Of a stretch of DNA of 18,594 nt, positions 1-7,756 are shown piece by piece. Origin of the DNA: Candidatus Latescibacterota bacterium. GTDB taxonomy: Bacteria > Latescibacterota > UBA2968 > UBA8231. The DNA lies in assembly GCA_022825185.1 (NCBI GenBank), contig JAJDYK010000058.1, positions 1 to 18,594 of the forward strand, written 5' to 3'. The notes under the pieces were generated by a model, which saw only the letters and a program-made list of their open reading frames with translations, did no database searches and was not told where the DNA came from. Position numbers and translations under genes: made by a program. Each line of letters begins with the position of its first letter. Within the stretch, counting starts at the first letter, position 1.

Positions 1-68
1 GCAAACACCCCAAACGCAAGCGAAAGCGACAATGCGATCGCTAAGGTCCGGCAGGTGCGTTTAACCAT
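1..68 (-). CDS. N-terminus of an exported protein (partial, runs off left edge)
   Basis: Only the first 22 codons plus two bases are present. They start at an ATG preceded by AAGGAGA seven bases upstream, and the encoded peptide MVKRTCRTLAIALSLSLAFG is a clear Sec signal peptide (basic start, hydrophobic core, then VFA). About 12 of the 23 positions match, without gaps, the signal peptide of the neighbouring PQQ dehydrogenase (M, R4, C6, R7, L9, L13, L15-A18, F22, A23). This suggests, but does not prove, that the gene is a paralogue of it. It lies downstream of the dehydrogenase on the same strand, separated by 184 bases that contain a dispersed repeat. The mature domain lies outside the window, so its function cannot be stated. 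Confidence 0.7.
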   Translation of the reverse strand, partial: MVKRTCRTLAIALSLSLAFGVF

Positions 69-137
69 TGGAATTCTCCTTTTCCGTAATTGATGCCGCT
101 TTGAGGACTTCGCGCATGGCGTCGTTGGCGTAGCACC

Positions 138-227
138 AAAAGGTTTGCGGGACACTGTGGCTAGTTAGACACCCTATCGCCGCGATTCATTCCCGCGCAT
201 GTAGCGGTTGATCCGCTCGACGAAATT
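138..227. repeat. Dispersed ~90-bp repeat, copy A
   Basis: Positions 138-195 align without gaps to 15336-15393 with about seven mismatches in 58 bases. The similarity continues with small gaps to about 227. Shared landmarks are TTTGCGGGACAC, then TTAGACAC, ATCGCCGC and ATTCATTCCCG. A 2-base length difference in the distal part breaks any common reading frame, so a conserved peptide is unlikely. The element sits between the end of the PQQ dehydrogenase gene and the start of the left-edge gene. It may be a non-autonomous mobile or REP-like element, or the end of a decayed insertion sequence. Confidence 0.75.
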
Positions 228-252
228 GATCTGGGGTCCGCCAATCGGCATC

Positions 253-3180
253 CTAGCGGATACCCGCCTTCTCTACGGCGGCCTCATGGTGCTCTTTGAG
301 CAGCTCGTCGAGGGCCTCAGAGGTCTCCAAATAGTAGGTCCACCCATAAGGCGTGGTATCATAGGCCCGGTCTCCCACCAGCGAGTTCGCGCCCCGCGCC
401 AAAAGCAACTGGGCCATCTCTAGCTGGTTGGTCATGACGGTTTTGTGCAGCGGCGTACTGCCGTGGTCGAAACGGTGAAACTCACCGGCAAAGCCGTCGA
501 TATCCGCACCGCGATCCAGCAAAAATTCCGCCGCTTCCAACGCGCCGCTATAGGCCGCAAAGTTAAGCGCTTCTACCACGATCTGCTCGGCGGTGAGCAC
601 GGTGTCCGGATTCGGGTGGTAGAGGTGGCCGGTTCCCTCTTTCAACTTGCCCTCCGAGTCGAAGAATCCCGCCATCAGATCAACGCGATTGACCCCGGCG
701 GCAAAACGCAAATCCACGGGCGCACCCGCCGCAATCAACATGCGGGCTAGCGCCAAGTCTTCCTCGATGAGCACGTCCCACAACACCTGACCTCGGTTGC
801 GCCCTAAGTCCGCGCCCTCGGCGGCCAAAAGCTGAACCATCTCGTCCTTACTCCCAGCCCAACCGAGCTGGGCACTGCTTACCACCAAGTCCAGCACGGC
901 GCCTGAGTCCAGCGTCGCAGCGTTGGGGTCGGCACCTGCTGAAAGCAGGGTAGCGGCTAGTTCGACCGCGTTTTCGGGCAGCGGTGCTCGTTGTGGTTCA
1001 CCAGCTAAGTGGTGCAAGAGCGTGGCCCCGCGAAAATAAGGATATTCGTAATACTCGTCGAAATAGCCACGCGCCGTCGTTAGCTCGGGGTGCTCAGCGA
1101 GCAGTTTCCGCAGCACCTCGGCGTCGCCAGCGTCGATAGCTTCTACGGCCTCGTAAAAGGCTTTGTGGTCGGCGTCGCCGCGGTCGCGGCCTTGGGGCGG
1201 CAGTTGCTCGTCTTCGTGTGGAATGGCCAAGGCGACCAATTCGGGCGGGCGACCTAACTCACCTAGATAGTTACCCAGCGGCACGACCACGTACTGACGG
1301 CCGTCGGCCGTATAGCTCATCGGCGCGCCGTAGGCATTGCTGGGCAATCCGACGCGACCGATCTCCTCGCCCGAAGCTAACTCGTACGCCCGCAGATACG
1401 CATCGCGATCGACGAAGTAATCCTCCCCGGCCTCGGCAAGGCCGTGCGGGTCCTGCGAAGTGGCCAACAGGAGATTCGGCGTAGCCAAGACAAAGGTGCG
1501 GTTGTCCCAGCCCATATCCGGCAGATCGAGGCCCTTGAGTGCCGGGTGATCGACCGGCCCCTTGCCCACCGTCGTCCGCCATAGATGCTCGCCGCTATTC
1601 ATGTCAATCGCCGTGATGCTGCCGTACGGCGGCTTGACTAGCGGCAGCCCGTGCGGGCCGAGGACGTGCAATTCGTTGCTAGCAGAAAACGCCGAGTGCG
1701 CCTCCGGGTCATCCACCGGGTTCAACCGCACGGTGGTAATGGCCATGTGCGACGGCACATAGAGCACGCCCGTGCGCGGATCGGCCGCGCCGCCCGCCCA
1801 GTCAGCACCGCCCCATTGGCCGGGAACCGACAAAACGCCCTTCTCGGTCGGCGGCGTGTACAGCGGGCCGTAGTCGTATTCGGCGAGAATGGCCTTGGCT
1901 TCTTCGCGCAACTCGGGCGTGAAGTCGATCAGGTCGTCTTCGCTGATCCCTTGGCGCTCAAAGGGAGCCGGCTTGGTCGGAAACGGCTGCGTCGGCGAGG
2001 TCTTCTCGCTGGGTACCTGCGATTGCGGCACCGGCTTTTCCTCGATCGGCCAGATCGGCTCGCCGGTCACGCGATCAAAGACAAAGCAAAAGGCCTGTTT
2101 CGTAAGCTGGGCGACGATCTTGCGCTCTTGGCCATCGACGACCACGTCCAACAGCAGCGGCACGGCCGGCGGGTCGTAGTCCCACAAGCCGTGATGGACG
2201 AGCTGATAGTGCCACACCCGTTCGCCAGTCTCGGCCTTCAGACACACGACCGACTCGCTGAACAGGTTGTCGCCGGGGCGTTCGCCGCCGTAGTAGTCGT
2301 GGCTGGCTGTACTCACCGGCAGGTAGAAGTTGCCCAACTCCTCGTCGGCGGTCATCGTCGCCCACACATTGGCCGCGCCGTACTTTTTCCACGCCTCGCT
2401 TTCCCACGTCTCGTTGCCGTATTCGCCTTCTAGCGGGATCGTGTGGAATTCCCAGACTTTTTTCCCGGTACGCACGTCGAAGGCCTGCACGTCGCCGGGA
2501 GGGGTGTACTCGGGCGGCGGCTGGAAACGCCAGTCGCCCATAGCCGAGCCAATGGCGACCACATCGCGGCAGACCACGGGCGGGGACGTGATTCCGTAGT
2601 TCCAGCGATCTTCCTCGCTCAGCGGCCGGCGCAGCGAGGCCCCCAAATCGACGCGCCCGCCCTCGCCAAAATTGGGGTCGGGCAGGCCGGTCTTGGCGTC
2701 GATGGAATACAAATGGGAAGTCGAAGTCGCCATAAACACCCGCTCAACCTCGCCATCGGCCCAATAGCTAACTCCGCGCACGTTGCCTAAGAAGCGGAAG
2801 TTTATCCGCCAAGCCTCTGGGTCAAAGGTCCATAGTTCCTCGCCGCTTTGGCCATCGAGAGCCACGAGAATGTTGAAGGGCGAGGCATAGTAGAGCACGC
2901 CGTTGACGGCCAGTGGCGTGCCGCGATTGTTGTCGAAGTAGAGATTGCGTCCCACCGGGTTGGGGCCAGCCGTCTCGTAGATCTGCTGATCGGGGGGGCG
3001 GTAGCGCCAGATCACGCGCAACTGATCAAAATTTTCGCGATTGATCTGATCCGCCGGAGTATAGCGGGTGCCGCCCTGGTCGGCCCCGTAATACGGCCAA
3101 TCGACATCGCTAGCAAACGTCGCTCCCGCAAGCGAGAGCGCCAACAGCGCCAACAAGGCCCTACAGGCTCGTCTGTTCAT
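253..3180 (-). CDS. Periplasmic PQQ-dependent dehydrogenase fused to C-terminal ankyrin repeats
   Basis: The product is 975 aa from the ATG at 3180, which has GAGGAGG just upstream and opens a clean signal peptide (MNRRACRALLALLALSLAG, cleavage near TFA|SD). A longer in-frame start at 3402 would bury this signal and is rejected. Residues ~24-655 form a quinoprotein beta-propeller of the glucose/alcohol dehydrogenase class. Visible features are repeated blades such as GVLYYASPFNILVALDG, GSITAIDMNSGEHLW and AYELASGEEIG, and the family segment LVHHGLWDYDPP (327-338). No CXXCH haem motif is seen, so electrons must pass to a separate acceptor. Residues ~668-975 hold ankyrin repeats (e.g. AAEFLLDRGADIDG, GSTPLHKTVMTNQLEMAQLL), and the protein ends there. 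The family oxidises sugars or alcohols in the periplasm using PQQ; the substrate here is unknown. The ankyrin tail may bind a partner or the envelope. The start overlaps a small upstream ankyrin-like ORF by ATGA, which implies coupling. Confidence 0.93.
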   Translation of the reverse strand: MNRRACRALLALLALSLAGATFASDVDWPYYGADQGGTRYTPADQINRENFDQLRVIWRYRPPDQQIYETAGPNPVGRNLYFDNNRGTPLAVNGVLYYASPFNILVALDGQSGEELWTFDPEAWRINFRFLGNVRGVSYWADGEVERVFMATSTSHLYSIDAKTGLPDPNFGEGGRVDLGASLRRPLSEEDRWNYGITSPPVVCRDVVAIGSAMGDWRFQPPPEYTPPGDVQAFDVRTGKKVWEFHTIPLEGEYGNETWESEAWKKYGAANVWATMTADEELGNFYLPVSTASHDYYGGERPGDNLFSESVVCLKAETGERVWHYQLVHHGLWDYDPPAVPLLLDVVVDGQERKIVAQLTKQAFCFVFDRVTGEPIWPIEEKPVPQSQVPSEKTSPTQPFPTKPAPFERQGISEDDLIDFTPELREEAKAILAEYDYGPLYTPPTEKGVLSVPGQWGGADWAGGAADPRTGVLYVPSHMAITTVRLNPVDDPEAHSAFSASNELHVLGPHGLPLVKPPYGSITAIDMNSGEHLWRTTVGKGPVDHPALKGLDLPDMGWDNRTFVLATPNLLLATSQDPHGLAEAGEDYFVDRDAYLRAYELASGEEIGRVGLPSNAYGAPMSYTADGRQYVVVPLGNYLGELGRPPELVALAIPHEDEQLPPQGRDRGDADHKAFYEAVEAIDAGDAEVLRKLLAEHPELTTARGYFDEYYEYPYFRGATLLHHLAGEPQRAPLPENAVELAATLLSAGADPNAATLDSGAVLDLVVSSAQLGWAGSKDEMVQLLAAEGADLGRNRGQVLWDVLIEEDLALARMLIAAGAPVDLRFAAGVNRVDLMAGFFDSEGKLKEGTGHLYHPNPDTVLTAEQIVVEALNFAAYSGALEAAEFLLDRGADIDGFAGEFHRFDHGSTPLHKTVMTNQLEMAQLLLARGANSLVGDRAYDTTPYGWTYYLETSEALDELLKEHHEAAVEKAGIR

Positions 3181-3341
3181 GCTTCCTCCTCTATTATTTT
3201 TCGGTTTACTTGGCCGCCCCAGCGCGCATCTCCAATTGTCGTATCTGCGCCCTTTTCTAGCAAATAGCGAGTCAACTCGACATCTTCGGTATCCACGGCC
3301 TCCCATTCCTGTATCCTTTCCGCTACACTCCAGCGCCTCAT
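3177..3341 (-). CDS. 54-aa ankyrin-tail ORF, coupled to the PQQ dehydrogenase; possible gene remnant
   Basis: This short ORF starts at the ATG at 3341 behind GGGGAGGAGAGGG and ends in TGA overlapping the dehydrogenase ATG (ATGA). Its segment DVELTRYLLEKGADTTIGDA is a typical ankyrin helix pair and turn. It resembles the last ankyrin repeat of the downstream fusion protein (LEMAQLLLARGANSLVGDRA). One ankyrin repeat alone would not be expected to fold. The best reading is the 3' end of a formerly longer ankyrin gene, truncated near the Rpn nuclease gene, that now acts mainly as a leader coupling ribosomes into the dehydrogenase. It could instead be a genuine small protein. No membrane segment or signal peptide is seen. 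Confidence 0.5.
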   Translation of the reverse strand: MRRWSVAERIQEWEAVDTEDVELTRYLLEKGADTTIGDARWGGQVNRKIIEEEA

Positions 3342-3371
3342 ATCCCTCTCCTCCCCTCTGAGCCGCCGCCG

Positions 3372-3386
3372 TGGCACGATTCTTGC
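3372..3386 (+). promoter_or_regulatory. Sigma-54-type -24/-12 promoter upstream of the Rpn-family gene
   Basis: The sequence TGGCACG-ATTC-TTGC matches the sigma-54 core consensus at all eleven fixed positions, with ten bases between the GG and GC dinucleotides. It points toward the nuclease gene and would start transcription near 3398, about 30 bases before its ATG. No activator-binding site was identified. Confidence 0.55.
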
Positions 3387-3428
3387 CTGTCGCGGGTACC
3401 ATCCCACCCGCAACCCAAGGCAGGGATC

Positions 3429-4316
3429 ATGGCTGAATTCGATACCGTCGCCAAACATCTCATCCACACCTACCCCCAAGACTTCGCCCGTTTCGCCCTT
3501 CACCAAGACGACCTTGAAGTGCTCGACGTGATCGACACCGAGCAACCCACCGTCGAAGCCCATCGCACCGACAGCCTCATCCGCGTGCGCGTCGGCGACG
3601 AGGAGGCATTGGTGCATCACGAGTTTCAGACCACGGACAGCAACCCGCCCATGCCGCGCCGCATGGCCGGCTATATCGGGCGCGGCATCGAGCAGCACGG
3701 GCTGCCGATCTATTCCACCGTCATCTATCTGCGTCCCGACGCTGGGCGCACCGATCCGGGACACTATCTCCAAGAGCGGCATGGCTTTCGCGTCTTGGTG
3801 CAATACCGCGTGATTCGGCTAAGTGAACTAGACGGTCAACGCATCCTCGACGGGGAACATGTAGGCTTGCTGCCGTTTGCGCCGTTGATGCAGCGGCCAG
3901 TAGGGGTAGATGCTGAGGCATGGCTGCGCCAGTGTATCCACCAAGCGCAAGAGGTATCCATGGACGAGACCCTCAAGGAGACTTACTTGGCCGATCTTGC
4001 TATTTTGAGCGGTTTGGTGTATACATCAGAGACGATTATGACCATCATCGAGGAGGAGACCATGTACGAATCGTCGATAGTGCAGTATTTCACGGAAAAG
4101 GGCATCGAGCAAGGCATTGAGCGAGGAAGCCGAGAACGCGCCATTGAAGATTTGCTCGACGTGCTGGAGATTCGCTTTGGGCTGGCCGCGTCGGATCCGT
4201 TGGCCGAGCAAATTGGGGCTATTGACGATGTGCAGCGTCTCAAGCAGTTGCACCGAGCGGCCATACAGGTGCCCAGCCTCGACGCCTTTCGGCAACTGTT
4301 AGATGCTGCCGAGTAG
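3429..4316 (+). CDS. Rpn-family (PD-(D/E)XK) putative recombination-promoting nuclease/transposase
   Basis: The product is 295 aa, starting at an ATG preceded by AAGGCAGGG. The N-terminal half carries the nuclease core typical of the Rpn/YhgA-like and DUF4351-associated family: D48 in HRTDSLIRV, then E65-F-Q67 in the strand LVHHEFQTTD, followed by MPRRMAGYIG. Gln replaces the usual final Lys, as is common in this family. The C-terminal part (about 205-295) is helical and charged, with EKGIEQGIERGSRERAIEDL leading into a DUF4351-like tail. Known Rpn proteins cleave DNA and promote RecA-independent recombination, and related families are abundant and mobile in many genomes. This is a lone plus-strand gene inserted between minus-strand genes, with a sigma-54-like site upstream. 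No terminal inverted repeats were found, so it is not called an insertion sequence. Confidence 0.85.
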   Translation: MAEFDTVAKHLIHTYPQDFARFALHQDDLEVLDVIDTEQPTVEAHRTDSLIRVRVGDEEALVHHEFQTTDSNPPMPRRMAGYIGRGIEQHGLPIYSTVIYLRPDAGRTDPGHYLQERHGFRVLVQYRVIRLSELDGQRILDGEHVGLLPFAPLMQRPVGVDAEAWLRQCIHQAQEVSMDETLKETYLADLAILSGLVYTSETIMTIIEEETMYESSIVQYFTEKGIEQGIERGSRERAIEDLLDVLEIRFGLAASDPLAEQIGAIDDVQRLKQLHRAAIQVPSLDAFRQLLDAAE

Positions 4317-4549
4317 GGACACGGCGCAACGTCCGCAACGAACAGACCGTGCGCGGCCGGACGATTGAACCCACCACGAAGTGCAAACCACCCAATAAGA
4401 AGCCAGCAGAAATTTCCTGACTGCGAAATTCTTCATACTATCCTTATGGAGAGAAATCGTTGGTGGGACGGCTGCTAAGTGATCCGTTTGAAGTTACCCA
4501 ACCTGCAACGTTGTGGGCTCTGATGCGGAAGTAGTGGGTTTGAGTAGCG

Positions 4550-7500
4550 CTATGGTGAGATAGGCTTTAAGTTGAGATCATCTGCGAGTTCCTCCCATGA
4601 AGTGAATATCTGTCTTCTTACTATATCATTGGTAATGATAACTCCTTCGTGCACACCGACAATATGAACGTTTTTATTCGTGTCTGGGGTGGTGTAAATA
4701 GGACTACCACTGTCACCAAGAGCAGTGCCCAGATCACGATCAACAGTGTAACTATGAAAATGCACCCCTTTGCGTTGGTCAAATGTTAGTATCTCCTCAC
4801 CAACGTTACCCGTTTTCTTGCCGGGTCCGGTTACAGCACCAGAGTATGTTACCTTCAGACCTCTTGTTGGTTTTTGTGACCCCGTTACTTGATAGATGTC
4901 ACCGTTCCTTCCTCGGATGGTAAGCGGACTAAGCCGATCAACGTAGTTGTCTTGGTCGGTGTCATCAAGACAGAACGATTCACCGTCATCTTGCCAGGTT
5001 AGTGAGCAACCCGGTGCGCGCGGATGTGGATATTTAACGAATGCAGCGTCTATGGTGACCTTCTTTCCACCTTCCATTCGTACGGACGATAGTTTGTGGA
5101 CTTTGCCGAGCAGTAGCCGGAGTTTTTGCGAGATTTTGTGTTCAGTGTGTCCAATAAGGGCGTCTGTCGTGTCAGCACTTATATCTACAGTGTCGTCAGA
5201 AACTGAGTGCCTGGCCACAACGAATCCTCTCGTTCCGTCAATTGTTTCAATACCGCCAAGGGTGATTGTTCCGCACTCAGTAACACGACCTTCTTTGATG
5301 TGTTGGGTAAGAAAGGCATCTCCTCCCATTGGTGCACTGTCGTGTACTGCGGCAGCATAGCAATAATCATCTTCATATGGTGGATTAATAGTAGCAGTCG
5401 GGTGGATTCGCAGTTCTGCAGGGTCAGAGCAGGCATCTTCACCGACACAAGCGTAGTAATGGAAGGTGGTAGCGGTTGTTACTGATGGTGTTGATGCCAA
5501 AATTGTTCTCGTCACTGAAGCGCCTGGTGCAAGAGATCCGGTTGATGCTGTATCATTCAGCTCTGTTCCACCAGTTCTTGGTGTATTTGTTCGACTGCGG
5601 TGACGGTAGAGACGAATAGTCTCAGAATTTACTGTCTCCGACCCGTCATTTTTAACGGTCAGTCGGACAGTGACCGGTGTTCTGGTCTCCGGATTCGTCG
5701 GCGAAACGGAGAATGAAGGGATGGTGAGGGTGGGTGTCCCGGTCGGCTCGGGTGTTTCGTCCTCCGGGGTCGCTGAGATGATCTCGTCAGCGGTCTCGTC
5801 AGCGGGAGCCGAGTCGGACTGCACCGTCACACTCGCCGGCGTCCCCGAACAGTTGTTATGGCCCTGTTGCTCGCCCTCCACGAGGTCCACGCAAACATAG
5901 TAGTAATACGTCGTTGATGCGGCGACGGCGGGCGCGGTGGTTTCCACCGTCACGGACACGGATGCGTCCGGCACCAACAGCGTCCCTGTGACAGTCGCGT
6001 TCGGCTCACGGGTGCCGATGCGTTGCGGGTCGGTAGTGGTGGCCGTGTGGCGATACACGTGTGCATTGGCCGACGGCGCATCCTCGGTGCCAATGTTGGT
6101 GATGTGGGCGCGGACGGTGATAGTGTCGCCCGGTTGGACGGAAGCCGGGGAGGCCGTCGTACGGGAGACGACGAGGTCGGGGCCTTCCGTAGCCTCGTCA
6201 AAGGCATCAAACAAAGAGAGGAGGCCGCCCAAGCCACTGTCTTCTTCCGGCTCCTCCTCGGGCTCTTCTTCCGGCTCCTCCTCCGGCTCTCCTTCCATCT
6301 CCTCCTCGTCCGTGGCTCGCTTCGCACGGGCCGGCCCCGGCTCGGCCGGCGCCCGGCGCTCGGGCCGCTGCACCCCGTCGGAGGCTTCGACGAACAACGG
6401 CGTGATCGGAAACCGTTCCTTCAGCGCGTTGTAAATCGGTTCGCCGCCGTGGCGTTGGTAGTAGGAACGGTCGATGCCGAGGTAGAGGTGATCGCGTCCG
6501 TCGATTTCCAACACCCCCGATACGAGCACCGGCACCTCGTCGAGCAGCCGCGCCACCATGGCGTCCTGTTGCTCCGTGCCGAGGATCGACCCCCACACCG
6601 TCTCCGTAACCGGGTCGAGCGAGTAGCCGCCCCGCTGGCCAATCCGCCGCGACGAGACCGTGGGATCGGACGGATGAACCACATACGTGGCCAGCAGCGC
6701 CGCGTCTGCCCGCTCGACGCGCCCGTTGCAATCGACATCGCCCAGCCCAATAGAGCCGTGGCTAGGAAGGGACAAGGCGGGATCCACCCGGTGCATGGCC
6801 ACCAACAGGCCGTCGGCCAGATCCACGTGGCCGCTGTTGTCCACATCGCCGAGCATTCCCTCCAGCGTCGGCACCCCCACCTTCCCCCGCCCCTGCGGCT
6901 GCGTCTCAACCACCAAATCCACCGGCCCCACCGCAACGCCAAAGTCCGAGTCCACATACGCGACCAGCCCTGCCCCCGAAACCACCAACCCATACGACCC
7001 CGTCGAGCCTGCCGCCAACGGCTCCACCGCAACACTCGGTCCCCCAGCGGGCACCCCCGCCTGCCCATCCGTCAGCACCATCTTCCCCGTCTGCTGAGCA
7101 CCCGACACCGTCAAGCGATAGAAATACACCCCCGAAGCCGCCGCACGACCCGCCGCATCCGTGCCATCCCACCGCACCCGATACGACCCCGCCGCTTGCT
7201 CGCCATCCACCAGCGTCGCCATCCGCTGCCCGAGGATGTTGAACACCTCCAACTGCACCGGTGAGGTCGCCGCCAGTTGATAGGGAATAATCGTCGAAGG
7301 ATTGAACGGATTGGGATAGTTCGGCCCCAGCGCAAAACCCTGCGGCAGCACCAAAGACCCACTCGCCGCCGTCAACGGCAGCGCAAACTGCCCGGCCTCG
7401 TCCGTAGTCGCTTGCCCCACCGCACCTCGACCCAAATCCGCTACGTCAAACAGCACCACCTGCGCCCCTGCCACCGGCGACCCATCCGCCAGCCGCACCT

Positions 7501-7582
7501 GCCCCGAAACCACCGGCGGCGAGACCGGACTCGCGTGAACGGAAACCAACAGACCAACGAGACATACCATGAGAGACTTCAT
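4550..7582 (-). CDS. Large secreted trypsin-like serine protease with FlgD-like, dockerin-like and CARDB domains
   Basis: The product is 1010 aa from the ATG at 7582 (AAGGA four bases upstream), which opens the signal peptide MKSLMVCLVGLLVSVHA. Domain order is: a carboxypeptidase-regulatory-like beta domain (24-80); a FlgD/T9SS-type module (81-170) with GPNYPNPFNPST and VYFYRLTVSG; two dockerin-like calcium loops (GDVDNSGHVDLAD and GDVDCNGRVERAD, 245-300); a possible propeptide-like domain (305-405); an acidic PEEE linker (425-448); CARDB-like domains (468-588 and 615-727); and a chymotrypsin-fold domain (735-1010). The likely catalytic triad is His792 (VVARH), Asp845 (VTIDAAFV) and Ser958 (GDSGSP). 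The protein is probably exported and surface-attached, and degrades extracellular protein. The PNPFNP module normally lies at the C-terminus of T9SS cargo; here it is N-terminal. GC content drops sharply over the second CARDB and protease parts, suggesting domain acquisition. The gene is monocistronic and divergent from the AAA-ATPase gene. Confidence 0.9.
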   Translation of the reverse strand: MKSLMVCLVGLLVSVHASPVSPPVVSGQVRLADGSPVAGAQVVLFDVADLGRGAVGQATTDEAGQFALPLTAASGSLVLPQGFALGPNYPNPFNPSTIIPYQLAATSPVQLEVFNILGQRMATLVDGEQAAGSYRVRWDGTDAAGRAAASGVYFYRLTVSGAQQTGKMVLTDGQAGVPAGGPSVAVEPLAAGSTGSYGLVVSGAGLVAYVDSDFGVAVGPVDLVVETQPQGRGKVGVPTLEGMLGDVDNSGHVDLADGLLVAMHRVDPALSLPSHGSIGLGDVDCNGRVERADAALLATYVVHPSDPTVSSRRIGQRGGYSLDPVTETVWGSILGTEQQDAMVARLLDEVPVLVSGVLEIDGRDHLYLGIDRSYYQRHGGEPIYNALKERFPITPLFVEASDGVQRPERRAPAEPGPARAKRATDEEEMEGEPEEEPEEEPEEEPEEDSGLGGLLSLFDAFDEATEGPDLVVSRTTASPASVQPGDTITVRAHITNIGTEDAPSANAHVYRHTATTTDPQRIGTREPNATVTGTLLVPDASVSVTVETTAPAVAASTTYYYYVCVDLVEGEQQGHNNCSGTPASVTVQSDSAPADETADEIISATPEDETPEPTGTPTLTIPSFSVSPTNPETRTPVTVRLTVKNDGSETVNSETIRLYRHRSRTNTPRTGGTELNDTASTGSLAPGASVTRTILASTPSVTTATTFHYYACVGEDACSDPAELRIHPTATINPPYEDDYCYAAAVHDSAPMGGDAFLTQHIKEGRVTECGTITLGGIETIDGTRGFVVARHSVSDDTVDISADTTDALIGHTEHKISQKLRLLLGKVHKLSSVRMEGGKKVTIDAAFVKYPHPRAPGCSLTWQDDGESFCLDDTDQDNYVDRLSPLTIRGRNGDIYQVTGSQKPTRGLKVTYSGAVTGPGKKTGNVGEEILTFDQRKGVHFHSYTVDRDLGTALGDSGSPIYTTPDTNKNVHIVGVHEGVIITNDIVRRQIFTSWEELADDLNLKPISP
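6242..6289 (-). repeat. Four 12-bp in-frame units encoding an acidic EPEE linker
   Basis: Four consecutive 12-base units of the type GAGCCGGAGGAG or GAGCCGGAAGAA encode residues 432-447 of the protease. They give a flexible, strongly negative linker between the propeptide-like and CARDB regions. Units differ only at synonymous positions, so the repeat may vary in copy number between strains. Confidence 0.8.
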
Positions 7583-7700
7583 AAATCCTTGTATCCCTTG
7601 ACATGAGTTAGAATTAACCGGCCTTCGAATCGGAGCCGGGCCTCTGCTTAGCAGCACACGATTGTAAAGATAGCAAAACTTTCCGAACCGAGAAATTCCC

Positions 7701-7720
7701 CTATACTTATGCTAGTATAG
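7701..7720. promoter_or_regulatory. Perfect inverted repeat between the divergent protease and AAA-ATPase genes
   Basis: CTATACT and AGTATAG form perfect 7-base arms around a 6-base spacer, centred about 46 bases before the ATPase ATG and 128 bases before the protease ATG. TATACT inside the left arm resembles a -10 box. The element therefore looks like an operator overlapping a promoter, though a weak hairpin is also possible. Confidence 0.45.
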
Positions 7721-7756
7721 ATTGTTTACCCGCGCATTCATCTAAGCTCATTGCCA

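Noticed and set aside
69..170. Short minus-strand frame ending inside the start of the left-edge gene (…CYANDAMREVLKAAS…)
   Set aside because: It could mimic a coupled upstream gene, but its 5' part overlaps the dispersed repeat, it has no clear start and no recognised family.
1651..2433. A 260-codon plus-strand open frame opposite the PQQ dehydrogenase
   Set aside because: It is antisense to conserved beta-propeller sequence and has shadow-like composition.
3181..3402. A 74-residue N-terminal extension of the PQQ dehydrogenase
   Set aside because: It would place the signal peptide internally, and the ATG at 3180 has a strong ribosome-binding site.
3342..3803. Minus-strand frame continuing upstream of the ankyrin-tail ORF
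   Set aside because: It runs antisense to the Rpn nuclease gene, and ankyrin-like sequence is seen only after position 3341.
6023..7264. A 413-codon plus-strand open frame opposite the protease gene
   Set aside because: It lies fully antisense to a gene with clear domains, is rich in Arg, His and Pro as expected for a GC-rich shadow frame, and has no recognisable motif.
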